30,521 nt of DNA from JBHOQX01 sp042408595 (GTDB lineage: Bacteria; Chloroflexota; Chloroflexia; Chloroflexales; Roseiflexaceae), in contig JBHOQX010000029.1 of the NCBI GenBank assembly GCA_042408595.1, forward strand, positions 1 through 30,521, given 5' to 3'. This document shows positions 14,970 to 23,025 of this stretch, piece by piece. The notes under the pieces were generated by a model, which was given only the letters and a program-made list of their open reading frames with translations, was not told where the DNA came from and did not search any database. How positions within the stretch are numbered: the stretch's first letter is position 1; each line of letters opens with the position of its first letter. A program made the translations under genes and the position numbers.

Positions 14970-16106
14970 CTACTGGAAGAGCGCCGCCGCCTCCTGCGCG
15001 GTGAGGATGCCGTCGAGCGTGTAGGAGTCCGGCTTGTCCTTGTACTTCGCCAGCTCCGCCTCGAAGTTGCTTTGGTCGACCTTGCCGGGGATCGGCACAT
15101 AGACCGTGTTCTTGTTCGCGCCCTTGAGCGCTTCCTTGAGCTTCTTGCCCTGCAGCAGTTCGACCGCCACGCGCAGGCCGCTCGCGCCGATGCCGGGCGG
15201 GTTGACCACGCCGAACGAGGTCCAGTTCGGATTCTTCTGGCGCATCTGGTCCCACAGCCGCAGGTACTCGACACGCGCCTCGCCCACCTCGATCGGCAGC
15301 TTGGCCGGCGGCGCGGCCATCACCGCGCGCAGCACGCCCGAGGCCATGCCGTCCTGCGTCCAGATGCCATCGATGTTCGGCTGCGACGCCAGAAGCTCGG
15401 CCATTTTTTGCTGGCCGGTGCTCTGGTCCCAGTTGGCGTTGACGACGTTAAGCACCTTGATGTCCGGGTACTTGCCGAAGACCTCCTTGACCCCCTGGTA
15501 GCGCGCCTCGTTGGCCGGGTGGCCGGCAATCCCGTTGATCACGACGACATTCCCCTTGCCGCCGAGCTGGTCGGCCAGCCACTGCGCCGAGATCTTGGCC
15601 CATTCGTTCTGGTCGATCACGACATTGATCACGTCGGGTGAGGTGACCTCCTGATCGACCGTGATCACCAGGATGCCGGCGTCCTTCGCCTCCTTAAAGA
15701 TCGGGTTGAGCGCCTTGATATCGTTCGGGTTGACGATGATCGCATTGACCCCCTTATTCATCAGGTTGCGGATCTGCTGGATCTGGCCCGGCACGTCCGT
15801 GTCGGCGCTCTCGATGATCAGGTCCTCGGTCAGACCCTGCGCCTTGAGCTCGGCGTTGACGTCCTGCAGGTCCTGGATCATCTGCGTGCGCCACTCGCTG
15901 CCGACAAAGCTGTTCGAGACGCCGATCTTGAACGGCTTCTTCGGCGCGCTCCCTCCCGGCGCCGGCGCGCTGGTCGCCGCCCCGCCTCCCGGCGCGCTGG
16001 TCGCCGCGGGCGCGGATGGCGCCGCCCCACCACAAGCCGCCAGCAGCGCTACGAAGAGCGCCAGCAGCGCCGTCAGGGCGAACCCCGGTGTTCGATCGGT
16101 GTGCAT
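14970..16106 (-). CDS. Sugar-binding lipoprotein of the ABC importer
   Basis: The 378-residue protein has a signal peptide with lipobox LLAAC, acylated Cys25, then an Ala/Pro/Gly/Ser linker (26-58) and a periplasmic-binding fold of the RbsB/type 1 family (FKIGVSNSFVGSEWR from 59, INPVNP-like IIVNPND at about 130, VDQEV at about 153). It should sit on the outer face of the cell membrane and capture a sugar or polyol. ATG at 16106 is chosen because GAGGAGG lies about 6 bases upstream. It is the first transporter gene, followed by the ATPase and permease genes. The ligand cannot be deduced. A lipoprotein with a long linker suits a cell without a classical periplasm. Confidence 0.9.
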   Translation of the reverse strand: MHTDRTPGFALTALLALFVALLAACGGAAPSAPAATSAPGGGAATSAPAPGGSAPKKPFKIGVSNSFVGSEWRTQMIQDLQDVNAELKAQGLTEDLIIESADTDVPGQIQQIRNLMNKGVNAIIVNPNDIKALNPIFKEAKDAGILVITVDQEVTSPDVINVVIDQNEWAKISAQWLADQLGGKGNVVVINGIAGHPANEARYQGVKEVFGKYPDIKVLNVVNANWDQSTGQQKMAELLASQPNIDGIWTQDGMASGVLRAVMAAPPAKLPIEVGEARVEYLRLWDQMRQKNPNWTSFGVVNPPGIGASGLRVAVELLQGKKLKEALKGANKNTVYVPIPGKVDQSNFEAELAKYKDKPDSYTLDGILTAQEAAALFQ

Positions 16107-16197
16107 ACCTGCCTCCTCTAGCATTGAGAGTCGAGAACAGCCAACGGAGAACGCAAGAGCAAGAGAACACGGGAACCAAGGGCGCCTTGCGGCCCGT

Positions 16198-17118
16198 CTA
16201 CGGCAACGCCAGCACCCGCGCCGGGGTACGGATGAGGATCTCCTCGATCGCCGCGGAGCTGACGCCGGCTTCGCGCAGCCACGGCACGAAGCGCCAGAGG
16301 ATGTAGGTCAGCCCGGGGCCGCCCCAGCCGCCGTAGCTCGGCCAGTACGACTTGCGCGCCAGGTCGCCCGAGAGCATGATCTGCCGGCCATAGCCTTCAT
16401 CGATCAGCGTTTTGAGACATCGCACCCGCAAACTGTCCGGGTAATACTTTTCCTTGCTGAGCTGGTCGTAGATGATGGTCACGCCGGTCGCCAGCAGCGC
16501 GCGCTGGTAGTCGAGGTCCATCCGGCGGTCGATATGCCCCAGGATGATCCGCGACGGGTCCACGCCTTCCGCGCGCAGCAGATCGACCTGCTCCAACCCC
16601 ATGGTGCCGGCCTCGGTGTGGGTGGAGATCACCGCCCCGGTGGCGCGGTGGGCGCAGGCCGCGGCGCGGAAGGCCTTTTCCTCGGCGGGCGTGATCGTGT
16701 TCAGGCTGGACGCCGCCTTGATCACCCCGGCGCGCACGCCGGTGCCGTCGATGCCCTCCTCGATGTCGCGCACGATCTCGGCGGCCAGGTCGTCGACGCG
16801 CCGCTCCGCGACCCACGGGCGGCAGAACATGTCTTTGTGCCAGCCGGTGGTGCAGATCACATGCACGTCGGCGGCCTCGGCGAGGCGGCGCAGCCCGGCA
16901 GCATCGCGGCCATAGTCGCGCGGCGACATCTCGACCAGCGCACGGCCGCCGGCGGCGCGGAAGAAGCGAAGCTCGCGCACCGCAGCCTCCTCGCTGTCCA
17001 TCGTCAGGTCAGGGTCGTCCACCGACGCCGGCGGATGGGTGAGGAGGTGTTCGTGCGGGTAGGTGATGCCGAGCTCCTCGGGCGCGATATCGCCGCGTAC
17101 AGTGCGGATGCGGGGCAC
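16198..17118 (-). CDS. Phosphotriesterase-family metal-dependent hydrolase
   Basis: The 306-residue TIM-barrel enzyme has every metal ligand of the family: H22 and H24 (PHEH), the carbamylated-lysine position K134 (GVIKAA), H167 (STHTEAG), H195 (LGHID) and D252 (LSGD). Members include phosphotriesterases, lactonases and E. coli Php, whose natural substrate is uncertain. In a sugar gene cluster a lactonase acting on an oxidised sugar is a reasonable guess, since neighbouring dehydrogenases could make lactones. The start is GTG at 17118, with AAAGGA about 5 bases upstream. It lies 91 bases upstream of the lipoprotein gene on the same strand. Confidence 0.88.
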   Translation of the reverse strand: MPRIRTVRGDIAPEELGITYPHEHLLTHPPASVDDPDLTMDSEEAAVRELRFFRAAGGRALVEMSPRDYGRDAAGLRRLAEAADVHVICTTGWHKDMFCRPWVAERRVDDLAAEIVRDIEEGIDGTGVRAGVIKAASSLNTITPAEEKAFRAAACAHRATGAVISTHTEAGTMGLEQVDLLRAEGVDPSRIILGHIDRRMDLDYQRALLATGVTIIYDQLSKEKYYPDSLRVRCLKTLIDEGYGRQIMLSGDLARKSYWPSYGGWGGPGLTYILWRFVPWLREAGVSSAAIEEILIRTPARVLALP

Positions 17119-17144
17119 GTGTGATCCTTTCCAGGGTGCAAGAG

Positions 17145-17158
17145 TCAGGGTTCAGGGT
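17145..17158 (+). repeat. Tandem heptamer in the spacer
   Basis: TCAGGGT occurs twice in tandem, with GGTTCAGGG at the junction, in the 91-base gap between the PTE-family and MetE-like genes. Confidence 0.5.
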
Positions 17159-17209
17159 GTAGACGATGTGATGTCAGGAGCCAGGCGATCTACGCTCCGC
17201 CAACTGCGA

Positions 17210-18250
17210 TCACGAGGCTGAATCGCCCGCCAACTCCGCCCGAACCAGGCGGGCGCCCGCGACCATCGACCGGAGCTTGGCGCGGGCCGCCCAGCGTGCG
17301 GTCTGGCTGAAGCCGCAATCGGGCACGACGCTTAATCGTTCTGCGGCAACAAACTGCAAAGCGGTGCGGATGCGCTCGGCTACGTCCTCCGGTGTTTCGA
17401 TGTAGTAGTTTTTTACGTCAACCAGGCCAGCGGCCAGCTCCTTGTCGCTCGGGAACTCGCGCCAGAGCTCGATCTCGGCCATCTCGCGGTTGGCGAACTC
17501 CAGGGCGAACTGGTCGGCGCGGCAGTTGAGGATGTACGGGAAGAGCGGGCGGTAGCGCCGCCGGGCGACCGGCCGGCCGACGTAGTTGCCGAAGCAGAGG
17601 TGGATGCCGATCCTGGCCTGGACACCTGCGACGGTGGCGTTGAACAGCTCTACGAACGCCGCCGGCGAGTGCGCGTGTACGGCGTAGCTCGGCTCGTCGA
17701 TCTGGATGAACGAGCACCCCTCGGCGACGAGGGCCTTCAGCTCGGCGTTGATGATCGCCGCCAGCGCATGCGCGATCTCCATGCGGTCGCGGTAGATGGC
17801 GCCGGGGCGGATGCGCCCGGCGAGTGTGTACGGCCCGGCGCAGGGCATCTTGATCGGGCGGCGGGTGCGCGCGCGGACGTAGCGGAACTCCTCCAGCAGG
17901 CCCAGGCCCTGCGGAGCGGTGATCGGCTCGACCGCCTCGTAGCTCTCGCGCTGGTCGTGGCCGGCCACGCCGACCTTGCGGCGCGGCGGCAGCTCGCGCA
18001 GGCCGGTCATGTGGCCGTAGAAGGCGGCGGTGAAGAAGCCGGCTCGTCGCATCTCGCCGTCGCTGACGATGTCCACGCCGGCATCCTCCTGGTCGCGCAG
18101 CGCCATATCCACCGCGTCGTCCTGTGCCTCGCGCATGTCGTCCGGCCCATACTCGCCGCGCTCGGCGGCAGCCAGCGCCGTGTGCAGCCAGGCCGGCCAG
18201 GCGTACGAGCCGATCACGGAGGTGGGGAGGAGGGGCAGGGTGTCGGTCAT
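17210..18250 (-). CDS. Cobalamin-independent methionine synthase C-terminal-like protein
   Basis: The 346-residue protein corresponds to the catalytic C-terminal barrel of MetE only; the N-terminal half of the 750-residue enzyme is absent. Candidate zinc ligands are present: H217 and C219 (IHLCFGN), E251 and C312 (VPDCGFS). DEP at 185-187 and SDGEMRR at 63-69 are also family-like. Full-length MetE methylates homocysteine using methyltetrahydrofolate. Stand-alone homologues are poorly understood and may use other methyl donors or substrates. ATG at 18250 has a GGAAGG 6 bases upstream. Its place among sugar genes is odd, as no methionine gene is nearby. Methyl transfer from an O-methyl or other C1 group of the substrate is only a speculation. 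Confidence 0.82.
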   Translation of the reverse strand: MTDTLPLLPTSVIGSYAWPAWLHTALAAAERGEYGPDDMREAQDDAVDMALRDQEDAGVDIVSDGEMRRAGFFTAAFYGHMTGLRELPPRRKVGVAGHDQRESYEAVEPITAPQGLGLLEEFRYVRARTRRPIKMPCAGPYTLAGRIRPGAIYRDRMEIAHALAAIINAELKALVAEGCSFIQIDEPSYAVHAHSPAAFVELFNATVAGVQARIGIHLCFGNYVGRPVARRRYRPLFPYILNCRADQFALEFANREMAEIELWREFPSDKELAAGLVDVKNYYIETPEDVAERIRTALQFVAAERLSVVPDCGFSQTARWAARAKLRSMVAGARLVRAELAGDSAS

Positions 18251-18285
18251 AAGCACCTTCCTCGAAGAGTACACGGGGCGTAAAC

Positions 18286-18299
18286 CGACGAACGACGAA
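18286..18299 (+). repeat. Tandem heptamer in the spacer
   Basis: CGACGAA occurs twice in tandem in the 122-base gap upstream of the MetE-like gene. Confidence 0.45.
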
Positions 18300-18372
18300 C
18301 GGGAGAGATCGCTCCGCGAGAAACCGGGTCAACAGGCGAGCGCGCGAGCGTCCTCCGTCTCCCGTCCGCCGG

Positions 18373-19146
18373 TCACCGCACCGTCCACCCCCCGTCCACC
18401 GTCAGCACCACGCCGGTGACGAAGCGTGCGTCGTCGGAGCACAGGTAAGCGGCGGCAGCGGCGACATCCTCCGGCGCGCCGAAGGCCCCGGTCAGCGGTT
18501 GAAGCTGGGGCAACCGCGCCAGGATGCGGGGGTCGCTTTGAGCACGCCGGCTCATCGGCGTGGCGATCAGGCCCGGCGCGATCACGTTCACCCGCACGCC
18601 GTGCGGGGCGTAGCTGCTCGCCATCGCCCGCGACAGGCCGATGATCCCGGCCTTCGCTGTGGCATAGGCATGCGTCGCGAAGTCCTCGTCGCCGCCGACC
18701 AGCCCCAGCACCGACGCCAGGTTGACGACCGCGCCGCGCGTCTCCAGCAGCGCCGGCATGGCGTACTTACAGACCAGAAAGGTGCTGGTGAGGTTCAGCC
18801 GCAGCGTCCAGTCCCACCCCTCCTCGCTGCAGGCATCCACCGGGCCGTCGCCGTGGCTGCGCCCGCTGCCGCCGACGGTGTTGAACAGCGCGTCGATCCG
18901 CCCGAACGCGCCGAGCGCCGCGGCGATGGCGGCCCTCACCTGGGCGCCGTCGGTCAGGTCGGCCGGGAACGGGCGCACCCGCCCGCCCGCCGCCGCGACC
19001 GCCGCGACGACCTCAGCCAGCCCCGCCGCGTCGCGGTCGAGCGCCGCGACCGCCGCGCCCTCCGCCGCGAAGCGCTGCACCGCCGCCCGGCCGATGCCGC
19101 CCGCCGCACCCGTGACCAGAGCGATTGTGTTGCCGAGTCGCGTCAT
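18373..19146 (-). CDS. Short-chain dehydrogenase/reductase (SDR)
   Basis: The 257-residue classical SDR has TGAAGGIG (12-19) for cofactor binding, Asp37 after the second beta strand (ALDRD) which favours NAD over NADP, and the catalytic set N118, S145, Y161 and K165 (YATAK). It oxidises or reduces an alcohol or carbonyl, here probably a sugar or polyol. ATG at 19146 begins the Rossmann fold; no good ribosome site precedes it. A strong palindromic repeat lies immediately upstream, between this gene and the SIS gene, so expression may differ from that of the upstream genes. Confidence 0.9.
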   Translation of the reverse strand: MTRLGNTIALVTGAAGGIGRAAVQRFAAEGAAVAALDRDAAGLAEVVAAVAAAGGRVRPFPADLTDGAQVRAAIAAALGAFGRIDALFNTVGGSGRSHGDGPVDACSEEGWDWTLRLNLTSTFLVCKYAMPALLETRGAVVNLASVLGLVGGDEDFATHAYATAKAGIIGLSRAMASSYAPHGVRVNVIAPGLIATPMSRRAQSDPRILARLPQLQPLTGAFGAPEDVAAAAAYLCSDDARFVTGVVLTVDGGWTVR

Positions 19147-19171
19147 ACAGCCATCGTACCTGCACGGTCGC

Positions 19172-19229
19172 GCCGCCTTCAGGCGGCCCGCGGGCGCCGC
19201 CTGAAGGCGGCACCAGGTCGTCTTTCCAG
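19172..19229 (+). repeat. REP-like palindromic element, copy A
   Basis: Two perfect 16-base arms, GCCGCCTTCAGGCGGC (19172-19187) and its reverse complement (19196-19211), enclose CCGCGGGC. Each arm can also fold on itself (GCCGCCT-TC-AGGCGGC). The sequence to 19229 aligns with 22918-22976 at about three quarters of positions, including the shared flank GTCTTTC. It lies between the SIS and SDR genes. Confidence 0.7.
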
Positions 19230-19268
19230 ATCGGAGCGAGTCGAGAAGCGCCAGCGTGCCAGCGTCGT

Positions 19269-20063
19269 CTATCGCCGCGCGCCTCCGCCGTACACCTGCG
19301 CCACCCGCGCCCGGTAGTCGTCGTAGGTTTGCTCGAACAGCTCGGCGGAGGCGTCCGCGCCGATCAGGGCGCTGCTCGTCAGCACCAGCGGCGGCTGGCC
19401 GCGCCGGGTCAACTCGGCGGCGACCAGGCACTTGAGGGCGTTGGCCAGCGCCGCGTACCCGATGGTCGAGCCGGGGCCGACGGGATACTCCAGCCCCGGC
19501 ACGCGCACCAGCGCGTCGCCGGCCGGCGCGCCGTTATCGAGCGTCACGTCGGCGATCTCGATCAGGCGCTTGCCGGAGCTGTGGCGCGGATGGCTGGCGC
19601 GGCAATGAGCCACCGAGCAGACGCCGATCAGCGGCATGCCGCGGGCCTTCGCGCCGAGCGCCACGTCGATCACTACTTCGTTCACCCCGCTGTTCGAGAA
19701 GAGGATGAAGCTGTCGTGCGGGCCGAAGACAAAGTTGCGCAGGATCACCTCGCCGAACCCCTCCACCCGCTCCAGGAACATCGCCTGGCGCTGGCCGTTC
19801 GCGCCGACGACCTGGGTGTGGTTGGTGAGCGACAGCTCGACGATCGGGTGAAAGCCGGGGAAGCTGCCGTGGCGCGGAAAGATCTCCTCGACCGGGATGC
19901 GCGAGTGGCCGGTGCCGAACAGATGCACCAGCCCGCCGGCGGCGATCGAGCCGGCGCAGATCGCCGCCGCATCGCAGAGCGGCCCGAGCTGAGTCTGCCG
20001 GATACGGTCGATGATGGCCTGCGCGCCGTCGAGAAAGGCCAGCGCGGGAGTTGGGTCGAGCAT
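19269..20063 (-). CDS. SIS-domain phosphosugar-binding protein
   Basis: The 264-residue protein has the SIS fold with the phosphosugar-binding motifs FGTGHSR (49-55) and FSNSG (122-126). The stretch HGSFPGFHPIVELSLTNH resembles the uncharacterised SIS family COG4821. Such proteins bind or isomerise phosphorylated sugars, or act as N-acetylmuramate-phosphate etherase-like enzymes. It is cytoplasmic. The start is uncertain: ATG at 20063 has GAGGAG 12 bases upstream, while GTG at 20066 is better spaced (9 bases) and adds one residue. A longer in-frame form begins at 20117. It is downstream of the double-barrel gene and upstream of the SDR gene. Confidence 0.82.
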   Translation of the reverse strand: MLDPTPALAFLDGAQAIIDRIRQTQLGPLCDAAAICAGSIAAGGLVHLFGTGHSRIPVEEIFPRHGSFPGFHPIVELSLTNHTQVVGANGQRQAMFLERVEGFGEVILRNFVFGPHDSFILFSNSGVNEVVIDVALGAKARGMPLIGVCSVAHCRASHPRHSSGKRLIEIADVTLDNGAPAGDALVRVPGLEYPVGPGSTIGYAALANALKCLVAAELTRRGQPPLVLTSSALIGADASAELFEQTYDDYRARVAQVYGGGARR

Positions 20064-20129
20064 CACGTGAACGGGCTCCTCGCACATTGCGCACGATAGC
20101 GGGTCAATTACCGCCACCTTCCAACGCTT

Positions 20130-21761
20130 CTATCCGCGATCCGCGATCTTCGATCCGCGTGCTGCGTCTGCCACACGTCGCACCCGCCGGATCGCCGCCG
20201 GGATGTGCGCCAACGGCAGATGCTCCAAGATCAGCGGCAGATCGGGCCGCGCGTCGCGCAGGAACTCCAGGTACCGGCGCTGCGGAAAGACGCCTGTGCC
20301 AAACTCCGGCGTGTCGTGTTCCGCTCCGCTCGCGGCGACATCTTTCAGGTGGGCCAGGACAAAATGCGGCTCGAAGCGCTGCAAAAACGCCACGGTGAGG
20401 CGCTCAGCCGCCGGCAGCAGATCGTGCGACAGATAGTTGTACGGGTCGAGCACCAGTTGCAGATGCGGCGTCGGATAGCGCTCAAACAGGCCGAGCACCT
20501 GGCCAGGCGTCCGTAAGACGTTGTTGACGTAGCCCTCAAGCGCCAGGATCGCGCCAGAGCGCTCCGCCACCGGCAGCAGCTCGTCCAGCGCGGCGTCGAC
20601 CGCCTGCCATGCGGTAGCGCTCCAGTTCTCCGGCGAGGGGCTCCAGTCGCTCTCCGGGTTGAGCGTGCCGGTCTCAGTGGCAACCACCGGCGCGCCGAGG
20701 CGCGGCGCGATCTCCAGACAGCGCGCAAGAAAGTCGAGATTCACCCGGCGCTGTTGCGCATCGGGCGCGACCAGGTTGCGGTAGCCGGCGATGGCGGCGA
20801 CCTCCAGGCCGGCGGCGTCGAGCGCGGCGCGCACCGCCTCCGGATCGTCCAACGCATCCGCGAGCGGGCCGTCGCTGAGTTGCACCGCTGTCATCCCAAG
20901 CTCGGCGAAGGTGGCGATCAGCCGGTCGATTGCGCCGCGGCCGAAGCCGTAGGAGAAGGCCCCGAAGCGTGGCCAGGGCCGTTCCCAGGCAATCTGCGGA
21001 AAAACGCGCCGGGTGAAGCTGATGTCGCGAGCGATGAGCGGTTCGGGCGCGGCGGGTGTCTCCAACACCAGCCAGCCATCGTAGCCGATCGCGCGCAGCG
21101 CAGCGGCGCTCGCGGCATAATCGACCAGCCCTTGGCCGGGGGGCACGTCGCCAGGGCCGACACGTGTGTCTTTCACATGGACCTGGCGGACAAGCGGACC
21201 GAGCGCGCGGATCTCGGTCGCCGTGTCCATCCCGCGCCAGACGGCATTCGCCAGGTCGAAGTAGCAGCCAAAGGCTGGCGAGCCGACCATGTCGGCCATG
21301 CGGCGGATGGCGGCCGCGTTGAGAGTCCCTTCGTAGCAGAGGGCGATGCCACGCGCTTCGGCCACCGGGCACAACGCGCGAAAGGCGGCGACGGCGCGGG
21401 CGACATCGCTTTCGTCCTGCAGATCGCCCTTGAAAAAGAACGGGACGAGGATGACGGACGCACCAAGCGCCGCCGCCCAGTCGATCGCCTGGCGGATGTC
21501 TTCGCGGGCTGCGGCAGCGGTCGCTTCGTCGCGGCTTGCCACGCCGCCAGCGTTGTGCTCGCCGAGCGCCAGCGATGGCACGGCAAGCCCGCTGGCGGCG
21601 CGGGCGGCGCGCAGCGCCGCGAGCCGCGGTGCGCTCGGAGCGCGCAGCTGCGCCCGCGTCAACTCGATCTCCACGCCGGCGAGTCCCAGGCGCCGGGCCC
21701 GCGCGAACGTCGCCGCTTCATCGTCCGCGGCGATGATATGCTCCATCACGCCAAGGTGCAT
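20130..21761 (-). CDS. Fused double TIM-barrel sugar epimerase/isomerase-like protein
   Basis: The 543-residue product is two xylose-isomerase-like TIM barrels in one chain, about 1-258 and 262-543. Both have a full set of metal ligands: E144, D169, H195 and E234 in the first, and E409, D439, H471 and E513 in the second. Single-barrel relatives (IolE, IolI, epimerases, keto-glycoside lyases) are about 260-300 residues long. There is no frameshift or stop at the junction (about 255-265), so this is a true fusion in the sequence given. The two halves differ in motif wording (CYEGTLN against ALEGYVN), so they are not a recent duplication. ATG at 21761 has GAGAG upstream. The last residues are encoded by heptamer repeats (20134-20161). 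The chemistry is probably on keto-sugars from the adjacent dehydrogenases. Confidence 0.85.
   Translation of the reverse strand: MHLGVMEHIIAADDEAATFARARRLGLAGVEIELTRAQLRAPSAPRLAALRAARAASGLAVPSLALGEHNAGGVASRDEATAAAAREDIRQAIDWAAALGASVILVPFFFKGDLQDESDVARAVAAFRALCPVAEARGIALCYEGTLNAAAIRRMADMVGSPAFGCYFDLANAVWRGMDTATEIRALGPLVRQVHVKDTRVGPGDVPPGQGLVDYAASAAALRAIGYDGWLVLETPAAPEPLIARDISFTRRVFPQIAWERPWPRFGAFSYGFGRGAIDRLIATFAELGMTAVQLSDGPLADALDDPEAVRAALDAAGLEVAAIAGYRNLVAPDAQQRRVNLDFLARCLEIAPRLGAPVVATETGTLNPESDWSPSPENWSATAWQAVDAALDELLPVAERSGAILALEGYVNNVLRTPGQVLGLFERYPTPHLQLVLDPYNYLSHDLLPAAERLTVAFLQRFEPHFVLAHLKDVAASGAEHDTPEFGTGVFPQRRYLEFLRDARPDLPLILEHLPLAHIPAAIRRVRRVADAARGSKIADRG
20134..20161 (+). repeat. 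Heptamer tract at the 3' end of the double-barrel gene
   Basis: Four 7-base units follow one another: CCGCGAT twice, CTTCGAT, and CCGCGTG. They encode the last nine or so residues of the double-barrel protein, which suggests the repeat extended or replaced its C-terminal tail. Confidence 0.5.
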
Positions 21762-21839
21762 GACGACTCTCGCTCTTCAGAGGGGTTGGGAACAGCGAAT
21801 CCTCCCGGTTGGCATTGGCAGGCGCCCGCAGCATGCAAC

Positions 21840-22892
21840 TCAGCCGACGACCGCTACGGGCGCGCCGTCGGCGTCGGCAGAGGCACAGGCGGCCAGCGTC
21901 AACTCCAGCGAGCGGAGGTTGTGCCGCGCCGAGTTGTACGGCTCGCGTCCTTCCGCGATCGCGCACAGCAGCTCGCCCATCGTCCCGCCGAAGCCATCTG
22001 GGAACCATGCCCCCTCAAACTGGTAGCGCGCCAGCACGCCGTTGTGCTCCAACTCCACATAGTCCTGCCCGAGTACCTTGCCGCGGATCGTCCCGTCGCT
22101 GCCGTGGATCCAGAACGGGTGACTGGCGCACCGCGTCTCAGCGCAGCCGATCGCGCGGATCATGGCGTTCGTGCCGTCGGCGCAGCCGATCTCGACCCAC
22201 GCGCCCCAGGGGGTCTTGCCGGCTTCCGGCTGCCCGGGCGTGCGGTAGTCGCGCGCGCGCACCGCGGTGAACGGCTTGCCGTCCAGCCAGCAGCGGGTGA
22301 TGTCGATCCAGTGGACCGAGTAGTCGTAGATCGCGAAATGCGCCAGATCGTCGAAGGGTGTGCCGGGGATCCAGCCGAACTTCATGTCGTATAGATGCGT
22401 GACAGCGCGCACCTCGCCGACGACGCCGGCCTGCACCAGCAGCGTGGCGATCCGCCAGGGCGGCGCCCAGCGGCCATTCTGGTTGACCGCGACGGTCAGC
22501 CCGCGCGCGGCGGCCTCCTCCACCACCGCGGCGGCCTCGGCGACGCTCAGGGCCAGCGGCTTCTGCGCCAGGATGTGCTTCCCCGCCGCCAGCGCCCGCC
22601 GCATCAATGCGACCCGCTGCGCCGGATGGGTCGCGATATCCACCACGCCGATCTCGGGGTGGGCCAGCAACTCCTCCAGCGTGTCGAAGACGATCGGGAA
22701 GCCGAACTGCTGCTGCGCCTGGCGGGCGTTCTCCGGGCGGATATCGTAGGCGCCGATGACCCGTACCCCATACTTGGCATAGGCTGGCAGGTGCGCCTCG
22801 CGCACGATCCCGCCGCAGCCGATGATCCCTACGCCCGGTCGGTAGTCCGTCGGGAAGCGCGGCTGGTAGGGCAGGGAGAGTTCAATATGCAT
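21840..22892 (-). CDS. Gfo/Idh/MocA family oxidoreductase (QKP variant)
   Basis: The 350-residue protein has a Rossmann motif VGIIGCGGI (21-29) after an N-terminal extension of about 18 residues, and the family's second domain. The motif usually read as EKP is QKP at 110-112, so the glutamate is replaced while the catalytic lysine is kept. His/Asp residues in HWIDITRCW (about 194-202) fit the family active site. It probably oxidises a sugar or glycoside hydroxyl with NAD(P). ATG at 22892 has AGGA 8 bases upstream. It starts 78 bases before the double-barrel gene on the same strand, a pairing typical of keto-sugar pathways. Confidence 0.86.
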   Translation of the reverse strand: MHIELSLPYQPRFPTDYRPGVGIIGCGGIVREAHLPAYAKYGVRVIGAYDIRPENARQAQQQFGFPIVFDTLEELLAHPEIGVVDIATHPAQRVALMRRALAAGKHILAQKPLALSVAEAAAVVEEAAARGLTVAVNQNGRWAPPWRIATLLVQAGVVGEVRAVTHLYDMKFGWIPGTPFDDLAHFAIYDYSVHWIDITRCWLDGKPFTAVRARDYRTPGQPEAGKTPWGAWVEIGCADGTNAMIRAIGCAETRCASHPFWIHGSDGTIRGKVLGQDYVELEHNGVLARYQFEGAWFPDGFGGTMGELLCAIAEGREPYNSARHNLRSLELTLAACASADADGAPVAVVG

Positions 22893-22917
22893 AGCGCGAT
22901 CCTACAAATATTGTTGT

Positions 22918-22976
22918 GCCGCCTTCGGACGCCAGGCGGACACCACCTGACGGCCGCACGACGTTGGTCTTTCTGG
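22918..22976 (+). repeat. REP-like palindromic element, copy B
   Basis: This 59-base sequence aligns with copy A at 19172-19229 in the same orientation, with 30 of the first 40 positions identical and the flank GGTCTTTC kept. The palindrome is decayed. It lies between the two Gfo/Idh/MocA genes. Confidence 0.55.
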
Positions 22977-23025
22977 GTGCTGTGTTCGGGCGGCGTCCCT
23001 TGCCCGGAACCCCGGCCCCTGACCC

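Noticed and set aside
13338..15641. Plus-strand open frame of over 700 codons opposite the importer genes
   Set aside because: It is antisense to the ATPase and lipoprotein genes, which have clear family motifs. No ribosome site or recognisable domain is present.
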